Part shown: piece by piece, positions 1 through 5,181 of the stretch
How the letters are laid out: each line of letters opens with the position of its first letter
Position numbering within the stretch: position 1 is the first letter of the stretch
Source: Crocinitomicaceae bacterium
GTDB lineage: Bacteria; Bacteroidota; Bacteroidia; Flavobacteriales_G; Salibacteraceae
Direction: 5' to 3'
DNA length: 5,181 nt
Assembly (NCBI GenBank): GCA_018623405.1
Contig: JAAZVO010000204.1
Coordinates: forward strand, 1-5,181
The notes under the pieces: model-generated
Database searches by the model: none
What the model saw: only the letters and a program-made list of their open reading frames with translations
Told to the model about the DNA's origin: nothing
Program-made: the position numbers and the translations under genes

Positions 1-12
1 TAACTTTTTCAT
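1..12 (-). CDS. 5' end of a gene leaving the window (MKKL...), product unknown
   Basis: Read on the minus strand, the first twelve bases of the window give ATG AAA AAG TTA, that is Met-Lys-Lys-Leu, an open frame that runs off the left edge. A basic MKK start followed by Leu is typical of secreted or lipoprotein signal peptides in Bacteroidota, but four codons cannot identify a product. Upstream on the same strand is an A-rich leader with no Shine-Dalgarno match, as at the other starts here. It lies 208 bases downstream of the comM stop on the same strand, so it may have its own promoter. The call rests only on the start codon and position and could be wrong. Confidence 0.45.
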
Positions 13-220
13 TGTATTAAGTTTTAGTTGGTTTAATAATTAGACGGCACTGCTACCGTTTTAGTTACACAACCATTTTCATAATTGTTGCCAAAACTTA
101 ATTAATGGTTTAAGTGATTGTTTTTTAGGTAAATAGGGTTTGGTAGGGAATTTTGATAATGTTCGGAAACGAACAAATATGTAATACTTACGGACAGTTT
201 TTGCAAATATTTACAATTGG
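13..220 (-). promoter_or_regulatory. Intergenic leader between comM and the left-edge gene, with weak promoter-like and inverted-repeat elements
   Basis: No credible coding frame was found in these 208 bases on either strand. On the minus strand two near-identical 10-mers, TAAATATTTG (213-204) and TACATATTTG (183-174), each resemble the Bacteroidota sigma-factor element ending in TTTG. The upstream TTTG could serve as the -33 element and the downstream copy as the -7 element, but their spacing is a few bases longer than the usual 19-21. A start site from this pair would fall near 167, inside the inverted repeat at 160-175. Another weak inverted repeat (ACGG at 44-47 with CCGT at 56-59) and AACCATT/AATGGTT (71-77 and 104-110) are also present. 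The promoter assignment is inference. Confidence 0.25.
160..175. repeat. Short inverted repeat with a GAAA loop (TGTTCG/CGAACA)
   Basis: TGTTCG at 160-165 and CGAACA at 170-175 form a perfect 6-bp stem around GAAA, a GNRA-type tetraloop when read on the plus strand and TTTC on the minus strand. It lies 45 bases after the comM stop codon and next to a promoter-like TTTG at 174-177. No T-run follows on the minus strand, so it does not look like an intrinsic terminator for comM. It could be a regulator half-site pair, a leader hairpin or chance. Confidence 0.3.
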
Positions 221-1759
221 TTAACTAAGCCAACCATCTCTATCAAGGCTGCGGTATTGTATTGCTTCTGCCACATGGGGTGGTTCAATTTTCTCTGAAG
301 CTTCTAAATCGGCAATTGTTCTAGCAACTTTTAAAATTCTTGCGTATGATCTTGCAGAAAGTCCGAGTTTTTCCATGGCGTTTTTTAGCATAGCATTTCC
401 AGCTTCATCTATTTCGCACCATTTTTTTATTTGCTTTGGAGGCAGTTGGGCATTGCTATGAACAGATTCTAATTCTTCATACCGTTTTGATTGAATTTTT
501 CTTGCCTCAATTACCCTTTTCCTAATTTCAGCGCTACTTTCTTCTTTTCTTTTTGATGATAATTCTTCGAATGCAACAGGGTTTACTTCCACATGTAAAT
601 CAATTCTATCTAGCAAAGGCCCTGAAATTTTGCTTAAATACCTTCTTACTTCATATTCTGAATCGGGATTATCTCCATTTGGGTCGTAAAAATTTCCACT
701 TGGTGAAGGATTCATTGATGCTACGAGCATAAAGGCTGCAGGGTAGTCTACCGAGAATTTAGCTCTAGAAATTGTTACCTCTCTATCTTCAAGCGGTTGC
801 CTTAAAACCTCAAGCACTGTTCTTGCAAATTCGGGTAATTCATCTAAAAACAGTACGCCGTTATGAGCCAAAGAGATTTCGCCAGGTTGGGGGTGACTTC
901 CTCCTCCAACAAGGGCAACATTACTAACTGTATGATGGGGACTTCTAAAAGGTCTTGTGGTTAGTAAAGATGTTCTGCTACCTAATTTACCGGCTACCGA
1001 ATGAATTTTTGTGGTTTCTAGGGCTTCGTTTAATGATAGTGGTGGTAAAATTGTAGGAATTCTGCGGGCAAGCATGGTTTTTCCTACTCCCGGCGGACCT
1101 ATCATTACTAAATTATGACCTCCGGCGGCTGCAATTTCTAAAGCTCTTTTGGCATTTTCTTGGCCTTTTACATCTGCAAAATCTACATCGTATAAGTCAA
1201 GTTGTTCTTCAAATGCTTTTTGGGTATCAAAAAGAGCTGGAGATAAAGTTTTATTTCCGTTAAAGAAATCAACTACTTCACTAATATTTTCAATGCCATA
1301 CACATCTATACCTTCAACAATTGCAGCTTCCTCAGCATTTTGCGAAGGCAACAAAAAGCCTTTAAAGCCCTCTTTTTTCGCTTGTATGGCAATAGGTAAT
1401 GCTCCCTTTATGGGTTGTAAAGAGCCATCTAAACTTAACTCCCCCATAATTACAAATTCATCGAGTTGGTCGGCATCCATTTGTCCTGATGCAGCTAAAA
1501 TACCAATAGCAAGAGGCAAATCGAAGCTGCTGCCTTCTTTTCTAATATCGGCCGGGGCCATGTTGATAGTAATTTTTTTGCCCGGAAATTTTAGATTAGA
1601 GTTTTTTAGTGCTGCTTCTATTCTTTTTTGGCTCTCTTTTACGGCATTATCAGGCAAGCCTACCAAAAAAAACTTAAAACCTTTGTCAATATTTACCTCA
1701 ATGGTAATTGTGGTAGCATCTATTCCGTAAACCGCACTGGCAAAAGTTTTTACTAGCAT
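221..1759 (-). CDS. comM: YifB/ComM-family Mg-chelatase-like AAA+ ATPase
   Basis: This complete 512-residue protein has the usual length of the YifB/ComM family. Residues about 5-165 form the Lon/ChlI-like N-terminal domain, with the family stretch PADIRKEGSSFDLPLA (69-84). The AAA+ core follows: Walker A GPPGVGKT (221-228), the RPFRSPHHT insert (269-277), Walker B with LFLDE (303-307), sensor-1 Asn350, and SGPLLDRIDLHVEV (379-392) with the arginine-finger-type Arg385. Residues about 410-505 are the Mg-chelatase C-terminal helical domain, with LSARSYARILKVARTIADL (467-485). In Vibrio and Acinetobacter, ComM is a hexameric branch-migration helicase that helps integrate transforming DNA; a role in competence here is inferred only. 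The CxC cysteines found in many relatives (NPCPCG) are serines (NPSPSG, 350-355), as in E. coli ComM. The ATG start gives the expected family N-terminus (MLVKTFASAVYGID). It lies 98 bases after the response regulator on the same strand and has an A-rich leader with an A8 tract but no clear ribosome binding site. Confidence 0.95.
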   Translation of the reverse strand: MLVKTFASAVYGIDATTITIEVNIDKGFKFFLVGLPDNAVKESQKRIEAALKNSNLKFPGKKITINMAPADIRKEGSSFDLPLAIGILAASGQMDADQLDEFVIMGELSLDGSLQPIKGALPIAIQAKKEGFKGFLLPSQNAEEAAIVEGIDVYGIENISEVVDFFNGNKTLSPALFDTQKAFEEQLDLYDVDFADVKGQENAKRALEIAAAGGHNLVMIGPPGVGKTMLARRIPTILPPLSLNEALETTKIHSVAGKLGSRTSLLTTRPFRSPHHTVSNVALVGGGSHPQPGEISLAHNGVLFLDELPEFARTVLEVLRQPLEDREVTISRAKFSVDYPAAFMLVASMNPSPSGNFYDPNGDNPDSEYEVRRYLSKISGPLLDRIDLHVEVNPVAFEELSSKRKEESSAEIRKRVIEARKIQSKRYEELESVHSNAQLPPKQIKKWCEIDEAGNAMLKNAMEKLGLSARSYARILKVARTIADLEASEKIEPPHVAEAIQYRSLDRDGWLS

Positions 1760-1857
1760 GTTTTAATGAGGTCTTTTGTTTTTTTTAATCAAGTTTATGG
1801 AGGAAATAAATTTAGAAAGAATTCTGCTCGCACATACCAACCTTTTAAAAAATAAGG

Positions 1858-2478
1858 CTACAGGTAATTTAACTTCCTTGCATAGTTTAGTAATTTAAGC
1901 GCTGAGTTTACCCCTGCTTTTTTTACCATGTTTTTTTTATGGGTTTCAACTGTGCTTTTTTCTATTCCAAGTTTTTCAGCAATTTCAACAACATTTAAGC
2001 CCTCATTTAAAAGCCTTAATATTTCCAATTCTCTTGAGGTAAACCAAACTTGCTCCTCTTTTTCTCTTTCTCCTTGTTTAATTATTTCGGCAACAGAGTT
2101 CGAAAAATGTCTTTTTTGATTTTTTGCTGCGGTTATGGCGCTTACAATTTCTTTTTGGCTATCTGTTTTAAGTAAGTAACCAAAAAGGTTGGGTTCTTTT
2201 ATTGCCGGTTGAATAAAAGCAGGCTCATCATGCATGGAGATAACAATAACTTTAAGGTTTGGGGCTGCATTTTGTAAGGTTTTTAATACAGCAAAGCCAT
2301 CAACCTCAGGCATAGAAAGATCTAAAAACAATAGGTTTAATTGATTTAGATACTTAGAGGATAAAAACTCTTTTGGCTCAGAAAATGTATTGATTTCAAC
2401 ATCTTCAATTTTCTCTTCAATTAACTTTAAAAGCCCTTCGGCAAAAAGTTTGTGGTCGTCTAAAATGGCAATCTTCAA
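1858..2478 (-). CDS. NarL/LuxR-family response regulator
   Basis: This 206-residue two-domain transcription factor is the likely partner of the kinase just upstream. The receiver domain (about 1-122) has the acidic pair Asp7-Asp8, phospho-acceptor Asp53 in LFLDLSMP, the switch residue Ser81 (VIVISMHDE) and Lys104 in GYLLKTD, so it should be phosphorylatable. A charged linker (about 123-143) leads to a LuxR/GerE helix-turn-helix (about 145-206) with FTSRELEILRLL (146-157) and recognition-helix region KSTVETHKKNMVKKAGV (174-190). The start is TTG: no Met occurs before the LDLSMP motif, and starting later would remove the first beta strand and the acidic pair. TTG follows the kinase stop by three bases (TAA-AAA-TTG), so re-initiation by terminating ribosomes is likely. 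Its target genes cannot be seen from the sequence; autoregulation or control of the divergent DUF4442 gene is possible but unproven. Confidence 0.94.
   Translation of the reverse strand: MKIAILDDHKLFAEGLLKLIEEKIEDVEINTFSEPKEFLSSKYLNQLNLLFLDLSMPEVDGFAVLKTLQNAAPNLKVIVISMHDEPAFIQPAIKEPNLFGYLLKTDSQKEIVSAITAAKNQKRHFSNSVAEIIKQGEREKEEQVWFTSRELEILRLLNEGLNVVEIAEKLGIEKSTVETHKKNMVKKAGVNSALKLLNYARKLNYL
2476..2478 (-). promoter_or_regulatory. TTG start codon of the response regulator, coupled to the kinase stop
   Basis: The kinase ends in TAA (2484-2482), followed by AAA and then TTG AAG ATT GCC (Met-Lys-Ile-Ala). The leader is A-rich (GTATAAAAATTG) with no purine-rich Shine-Dalgarno motif. Only TTG keeps the complete KIAILDDHK first strand, so it decides the start. 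A weak start right behind a stop suggests that regulator output is tied to kinase translation; this coupling is inferred from spacing. Confidence 0.8.
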
Positions 2479-2481
2479 TTT

Positions 2482-4440
2482 TTATACTTTTTCAGTTACT
2501 AAAGGTATCTGCATTGTCACAGAGGTGCCCTTTCCCAATTTTGAATCAATCTCAATTTCGCCTTTCAAGGTTTTAACCCTGTCATTTATGTTGTCAAGTC
2601 CTATTCCTAATGATTTTTTAGAAGAGTCGAACCCAACTCCATTGTCTTCAACAGAAATATTGATAAAGTTTTGATCTTTTACGATTTGCAAAAATACTGT
2701 AGAGGCGTTGGCATGTTTTTGTACGTTAGTAAATAGCTCTTGTATAATCCTAAAAATATTAATTTTCATTTCATCAGAAATTTCATCCTCCAAATCTTCA
2801 ATAAAGGTTTTAATTTGGGTTTTTCCCGATTCAAAATGACTAGCCAAATGCACTAGAGCCCGCTTTAAACCAATTTTTAAGATTTTATTAGCAGATAATA
2901 AATGCGAAATATTTCTTACTCCTTTGGCTATTTGATCTACAAGCTCAATAGTATCGTTTTGCCACTCTTGATTATTATCAATTCTATCAATTCGCATTTT
3001 AAGGGCGGCAAGTGAGCCTCCAATGTGGTCATGTAATTCTGATGATATTTTGTTTTTTTCTTCTTCTTGTGCTTTTAAAACAGCATTTAACTGTTTTAGC
3101 TCTGCTTCTTGCTTTAACCTAACCAATGCTTCATCGTTTAATTTTTGGTTAAGTTTTCTTTTTTGTTGAATAAAATTAAAAAGAATTGAAACTATAAAAA
3201 TTACCAGTAAAAGTGCCGATGCTAATAATAAGTTTATTCTTTGAGCTGATTTTGCTTTGAGTTCATTAAACCTGTTTTTTTCATCTAATAAATCAATTTG
3301 TTGCTGTTTAAATAGTAGGTCTAAATCATTTAAAGACTCTTTAGCTTCTGCTGATGAGATATTTGCGATTTGTTGAGATTTAAGCCTGTCGTATTTTTTG
3401 AAATAGTGGTTTGAAGAGTCTAACTGATTTAACTTTAAAAAAGCAACATGCAATTGAAAAAAGTTTAATTGCTCAAGTTCTTTGTCTTCGTTTTTTGTAG
3501 CGATTTCAAGTGACTTTTTTGCAGATTTTATGGCCATCAAAGGCTTGTTAATTTGATTGAAATAAGAGGCTTCAGACTGTAGGTAATCTGCTTCATAGTA
3601 ATAGAGGTTTTTTTCAATCAACAAGGCTTTTGCAGAATCTAAATAGGGTTTTATTTCATTTGGTTCGTTTTTTTCAATATAGTAATCAATAAGTTCTAGG
3701 TAATTTAAGAAAAGCCATTTGTAGTTTTTGGTTTGCTTGTTTTCATTTATAGCAAGCCTTACGTATTTGTATGAAGAGTCTAGTTGGTCTAAATCATTGT
3801 AAATCATCGATAAGTTGTGATAACTCGATGCCATACCTTCATTATACTTTAATTTAATTTTTACTGATTTTTTGAGGTAGTCTATAGCTAAGTCTCCATT
3901 TTTTGGGTCAGCCTCCATCAAGTAATAAAGCAATAGCCCGATGTTGTTAAAGTCTTTAGCAATTAAATCTTCTTTGCCTACCGATTGCGAATATTGGGTT
4001 GCTAAATTCCATGTTTCAATAGCTTTATGATATGCTCCTGTTCTTCTATGTAATTCTGCTATATCAGAATATATATATGATACCGCTTTATAGTTAGAAT
4101 CAGATTTGGCACTATCTATGGCTGTAAAAAAGTATTCTAAAGCAACATCTTTTTCTCCTTGTTCTCTGTAAACTTTGCCAAATAATTTGTCGGCATAGTA
4201 TTTTGCCTTTGGCCTACCCGAGGCTTTTGCTTTAACCGCTGCTTTATTTGCAAAAAGTAATGCTGAGTCGCCGTTTCGTTCAATTAGCTTTAAGGCTATA
4301 TTTCTGTAAATTAAAAATGCATCTTGTTTGTCTTCTATGCGTTCTGCTTCTACAACTAAAGAGTCTATATTTAAGGCCAGTAAGCAATAATTAATAGGAA
4401 AAATGAAAACTACTAAAGCGGCTAGCCGTGAAAATTTCAT
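2482..4440 (-). CDS. TPR-containing membrane sensor histidine kinase (HisKA_3 / HATPase_c)
   Basis: This 652-residue kinase begins with a signal peptide (about 1-23, MKFSR then a hydrophobic core). A helical sensor region of about seven TPR-like repeats follows (about 45-355, for example 84-112, 120-153, 203-236 and 284-316), predicted to lie outside the cytoplasmic membrane. A coiled coil (about 362-400), a transmembrane helix (about 402-424) and a second cytoplasmic coiled coil (about 427-462) lead to the catalytic core. The HisKA_3 box is ELHDHIGGSLAALKMRI (468-484), with phospho-acceptor His470. The ATPase domain shows the N box with Asn572 (QELFTNVQKHA), G1 DNGVGFD (599-605), G2 GIGL (612-615) and GKGT (636-639), so it looks active. 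The glutamine of the usual DxxxQ phosphatase motif is Gly475. It should phosphorylate the regulator encoded three bases downstream. The signal is unknown; TPRs suggest a protein or peptide partner. The signal peptide supports this ATG, which lies 25 bases from the divergent DUF4442 start. Confidence 0.95.
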   Translation of the reverse strand: MKFSRLAALVVFIFPINYCLLALNIDSLVVEAERIEDKQDAFLIYRNIALKLIERNGDSALLFANKAAVKAKASGRPKAKYYADKLFGKVYREQGEKDVALEYFFTAIDSAKSDSNYKAVSYIYSDIAELHRRTGAYHKAIETWNLATQYSQSVGKEDLIAKDFNNIGLLLYYLMEADPKNGDLAIDYLKKSVKIKLKYNEGMASSYHNLSMIYNDLDQLDSSYKYVRLAINENKQTKNYKWLFLNYLELIDYYIEKNEPNEIKPYLDSAKALLIEKNLYYYEADYLQSEASYFNQINKPLMAIKSAKKSLEIATKNEDKELEQLNFFQLHVAFLKLNQLDSSNHYFKKYDRLKSQQIANISSAEAKESLNDLDLLFKQQQIDLLDEKNRFNELKAKSAQRINLLLASALLLVIFIVSILFNFIQQKRKLNQKLNDEALVRLKQEAELKQLNAVLKAQEEEKNKISSELHDHIGGSLAALKMRIDRIDNNQEWQNDTIELVDQIAKGVRNISHLLSANKILKIGLKRALVHLASHFESGKTQIKTFIEDLEDEISDEMKINIFRIIQELFTNVQKHANASTVFLQIVKDQNFINISVEDNGVGFDSSKKSLGIGLDNINDRVKTLKGEIEIDSKLGKGTSVTMQIPLVTEKV

Positions 4441-4456
4441 TTTCTAAAAATAGAAG
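4441..4456. repeat. Palindrome in the 25-bp divergent intergenic gap
   Basis: TTCTA (4442-4446) and TAGAA (4451-4455) form a perfect 5-bp inverted repeat around AAAA, extended by a T-G wobble at 4441/4456. It fills most of the gap between the kinase and DUF4442 start codons, touching the kinase ATG and ending ten bases before the DUF4442 ATG. On the minus strand it contains TATTTTTA, a one-mismatch relative of the Bacteroidota -7 element, but with no matching upstream element at the right spacing. It could be an operator, a leader hairpin or an AT-rich coincidence. Confidence 0.25.
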
Positions 4457-4465
4457 TTTCGATAA

Positions 4466-4972
4466 ATGGAGTTAGATAAAATTGCAAAAAAGGCCAATAA
4501 CAGTAAGTTTTGGAATTACATTTTTAACCTAATGCTATTGCGGTTTGTGCCTTTTAATAAACCACATAAGTTTTGGGTAGAGAAATTAAACACTCAACAA
4601 GTTCGAGTATCAATTCCCTTTATCAAAAAAAATAAAAACCATATAAATGGATTGCACGCTTGCTCATTTGCAACAGCCTCAGAATACGCCTCAGGGCTTT
4701 TGTTGCTGTTAAATCTAAACCCAAAAAAGTATAGGTTGATAATGGAAAGCTTAACTATAGATTATCATTTTCAAGGAAAAACAAAAGCAATTGTAGATTT
4801 TGAAATTACACGAGATTTTCTAGAAAATGAAGTGATTCAAAAATTGAAGAATGAGGATAAAACTACAGTTAGATGCACAGTAAAATCTTATGATACTAAC
4901 CAAAACCATTTAACTACAGCAAAGGTGAATTGGCAAATTAAACTTTGGGAAAAGGTAAAAACCAAGGTTTAA
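4466..4972 (+). CDS. DUF4442-family hotdog-fold protein, putative acyl-CoA/acyl-ACP thioesterase
   Basis: This 168-residue protein fits the usual length and pattern of DUF4442, a branch of the hotdog-fold thioesterase superfamily. It has an amphipathic N-terminal helix (about 13-40), the first core strand (VRVSIPF, 47-52 region), and the polar segment KNKNHING (55-62) leading into the long hotdog helix (about 64-82, HACSFATASEYASGLLLLL). The remaining strands (about 92-160) include LTIDYHFQGKTKAIVDFEI (96-114) and end in VNWQIKLW (154-161), the family's usual C-terminal strand. By position relative to PaaI-type enzymes, Glu73 in the helix could be the catalytic acid; this is inferred from spacing only. 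It is probably cytoplasmic, with no signal peptide. Substrate and activity are unknown. The ATG start places the family's N-terminal helix correctly; the next Met (23) would cut it. The gene diverges from the kinase and converges on fabD, sharing stop-codon bases. Confidence 0.85.
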   Translation: MELDKIAKKANNSKFWNYIFNLMLLRFVPFNKPHKFWVEKLNTQQVRVSIPFIKKNKNHINGLHACSFATASEYASGLLLLLNLNPKKYRLIMESLTIDYHFQGKTKAIVDFEITRDFLENEVIQKLKNEDKTTVRCTVKSYDTNQNHLTTAKVNWQIKLWEKVKTKV

Positions 4973-4979
4973 GAAAACC
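4959..4979 (-). terminator. Weak hairpin set at the DUF4442/fabD convergent junction, possible terminator
   Basis: Three alternating short blocks surround the overlapping stops on the plus strand: AAACC (4959-4963), GGTTT (4966-4970) and AAACC (4975-4979). The middle block can pair with either neighbour, giving a 5-bp stem with a 4-base loop (AAGA) or a 5-bp stem with a 2-base loop. On the minus strand the structure is followed by a broken T-rich run (GGTTTTTACCTTTT), so it could end fabD transcription. The stems are short and AT-rich, and part of the structure is coding, so the assignment is tentative. Confidence 0.25.
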
Positions 4980-5181
4980 CGTTAGTTTCCATAGCTCTAT
5001 CCACTTTTTTTACTAAACCTTGTAAAACTTTTCCGGGGCCTAATTCTGTAAAACTTGTTGCGCCATCGGCAATCATTTGCTTTACGGTTTGGGTCCATCT
5101 AACAGGAGCTGTTAGCTGAGCAATCAAATTCTCTTTAATTACTGTTGGGTTTGTTTCTGCCTTAGCACTAAAGTTTTGATA
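4969..5181 (-). CDS. fabD: Malonyl-CoA:ACP transacylase (FabD), C-terminal 70 residues, cut by the window edge
   Basis: The frame is open from the right edge and ends in TAA at 4971-4969. FabD moves the malonyl group from CoA to acyl carrier protein, supplying the extender unit for type II fatty-acid synthesis in the cytoplasm. The fragment shows the family's C-terminal pattern: IAQLTAPVRWTQTV (residues 20-33 of the fragment), in which Gln22 lines up with E. coli Gln250 of the active site, then FTELGPGKVLQGLVKKV (44-60), the match to E. coli YEVGPGKVLTGL. The C-terminus is about 15 residues shorter than in E. coli after this motif, without other damage. The active-site Ser and His, and the malonyl-binding Arg, lie outside the window. 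Its stop overlaps that of the convergent DUF4442 gene by four bases (TTAA). Confidence 0.93.
   Translation of the reverse strand, partial: YQNFSAKAETNPTVIKENLIAQLTAPVRWTQTVKQMIADGATSFTELGPGKVLQGLVKKVDRAMETNGFS

Noticed and set aside
64..81. A five-codon minus-strand frame (ATG AAA ATG GTT GTG TAA) as a leader peptide
   Set aside because: It has no ribosome binding site, no regulatory codon run and no attenuator structure; such frames arise by chance.
1149..1730. A 193-codon open frame on the plus strand opposite comM
   Set aside because: It lies antisense within the well-supported ComM coding sequence, and its translation is Ser/Phe/Ile-rich with no recognisable motif, as expected for a shadow frame.
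1841..1857. CCTT...AAGG inverted repeat just after the response regulator stop as a terminator
   Set aside because: Only four base pairs form, the T-run is in the loop rather than after the stem, and no T-tract follows on the minus strand.
1928..2119. A 63-codon plus-strand open frame opposite the response regulator
   Set aside because: It is antisense to the LuxR domain region, has no family resemblance, and is explained by low stop density opposite the real gene.
2390..2674. A 94-codon plus-strand open frame spanning the regulator/kinase junction
   Set aside because: It is antisense to two confident genes, and its Ser/Phe/Ile-rich composition is typical of a shadow frame.
4383..4440. Kinase N-terminus as a lipoprotein signal with Cys19 as the lipidated residue
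   Set aside because: The residues before Cys19 (Ile-Asn-Tyr) do not match a lipobox, so a normal signal peptide is the better reading.

Overview
This 5.2 kb window is AT-rich and densely packed with bacterial housekeeping and signalling genes. Three things point to a member of the Bacteroidota (Flavobacteriia/Cytophagia-like): A-rich leaders without clear Shine-Dalgarno sites, a periplasmic-TPR sensor kinase of the HisKA_3 type paired with a NarL/LuxR regulator, and the DUF4442/FabD neighbourhood. This assignment rests on style and family membership, not on a marker gene.

Layout, left to right. Positions 1-12 (minus) hold only the first four codons (MKKL) of a gene that leaves the window; a 208-base leader/intergenic region lies to its right. 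Positions 221-1759 (minus) encode a complete YifB/ComM-family Mg-chelatase-like AAA+ ATPase. Positions 1858-2478 (minus) encode a NarL-type response regulator that starts with TTG. Positions 2482-4440 (minus) encode its TPR-containing, membrane-anchored sensor histidine kinase. Positions 4466-4972 (plus) encode a DUF4442 hotdog-fold protein, a putative thioesterase. Positions 4969-5181 (minus) hold the C-terminal 70 residues of malonyl-CoA:ACP transacylase (FabD).

How the genes fit together. Kinase and regulator are separated by three bases and form one transcriptional and probably translationally coupled unit. comM follows 98 bases later on the same strand and may be read through from it. 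The DUF4442 gene diverges from the kinase with only 25 bases between start codons, and it converges on fabD with overlapping stop codons. Both the DUF4442 protein and FabD plausibly act on acyl-thioesters, but nothing in the sequence proves a joint pathway.

I see no mobile element, CRISPR array, tRNA or rRNA. No gene-free stretch exceeds 300 bases. The window looks like ordinary chromosomal core. The points worth a second look are small: a missing phosphatase glutamine in the kinase, a TTG start, very tight divergent and convergent gene junctions, and weak palindromes at those junctions.
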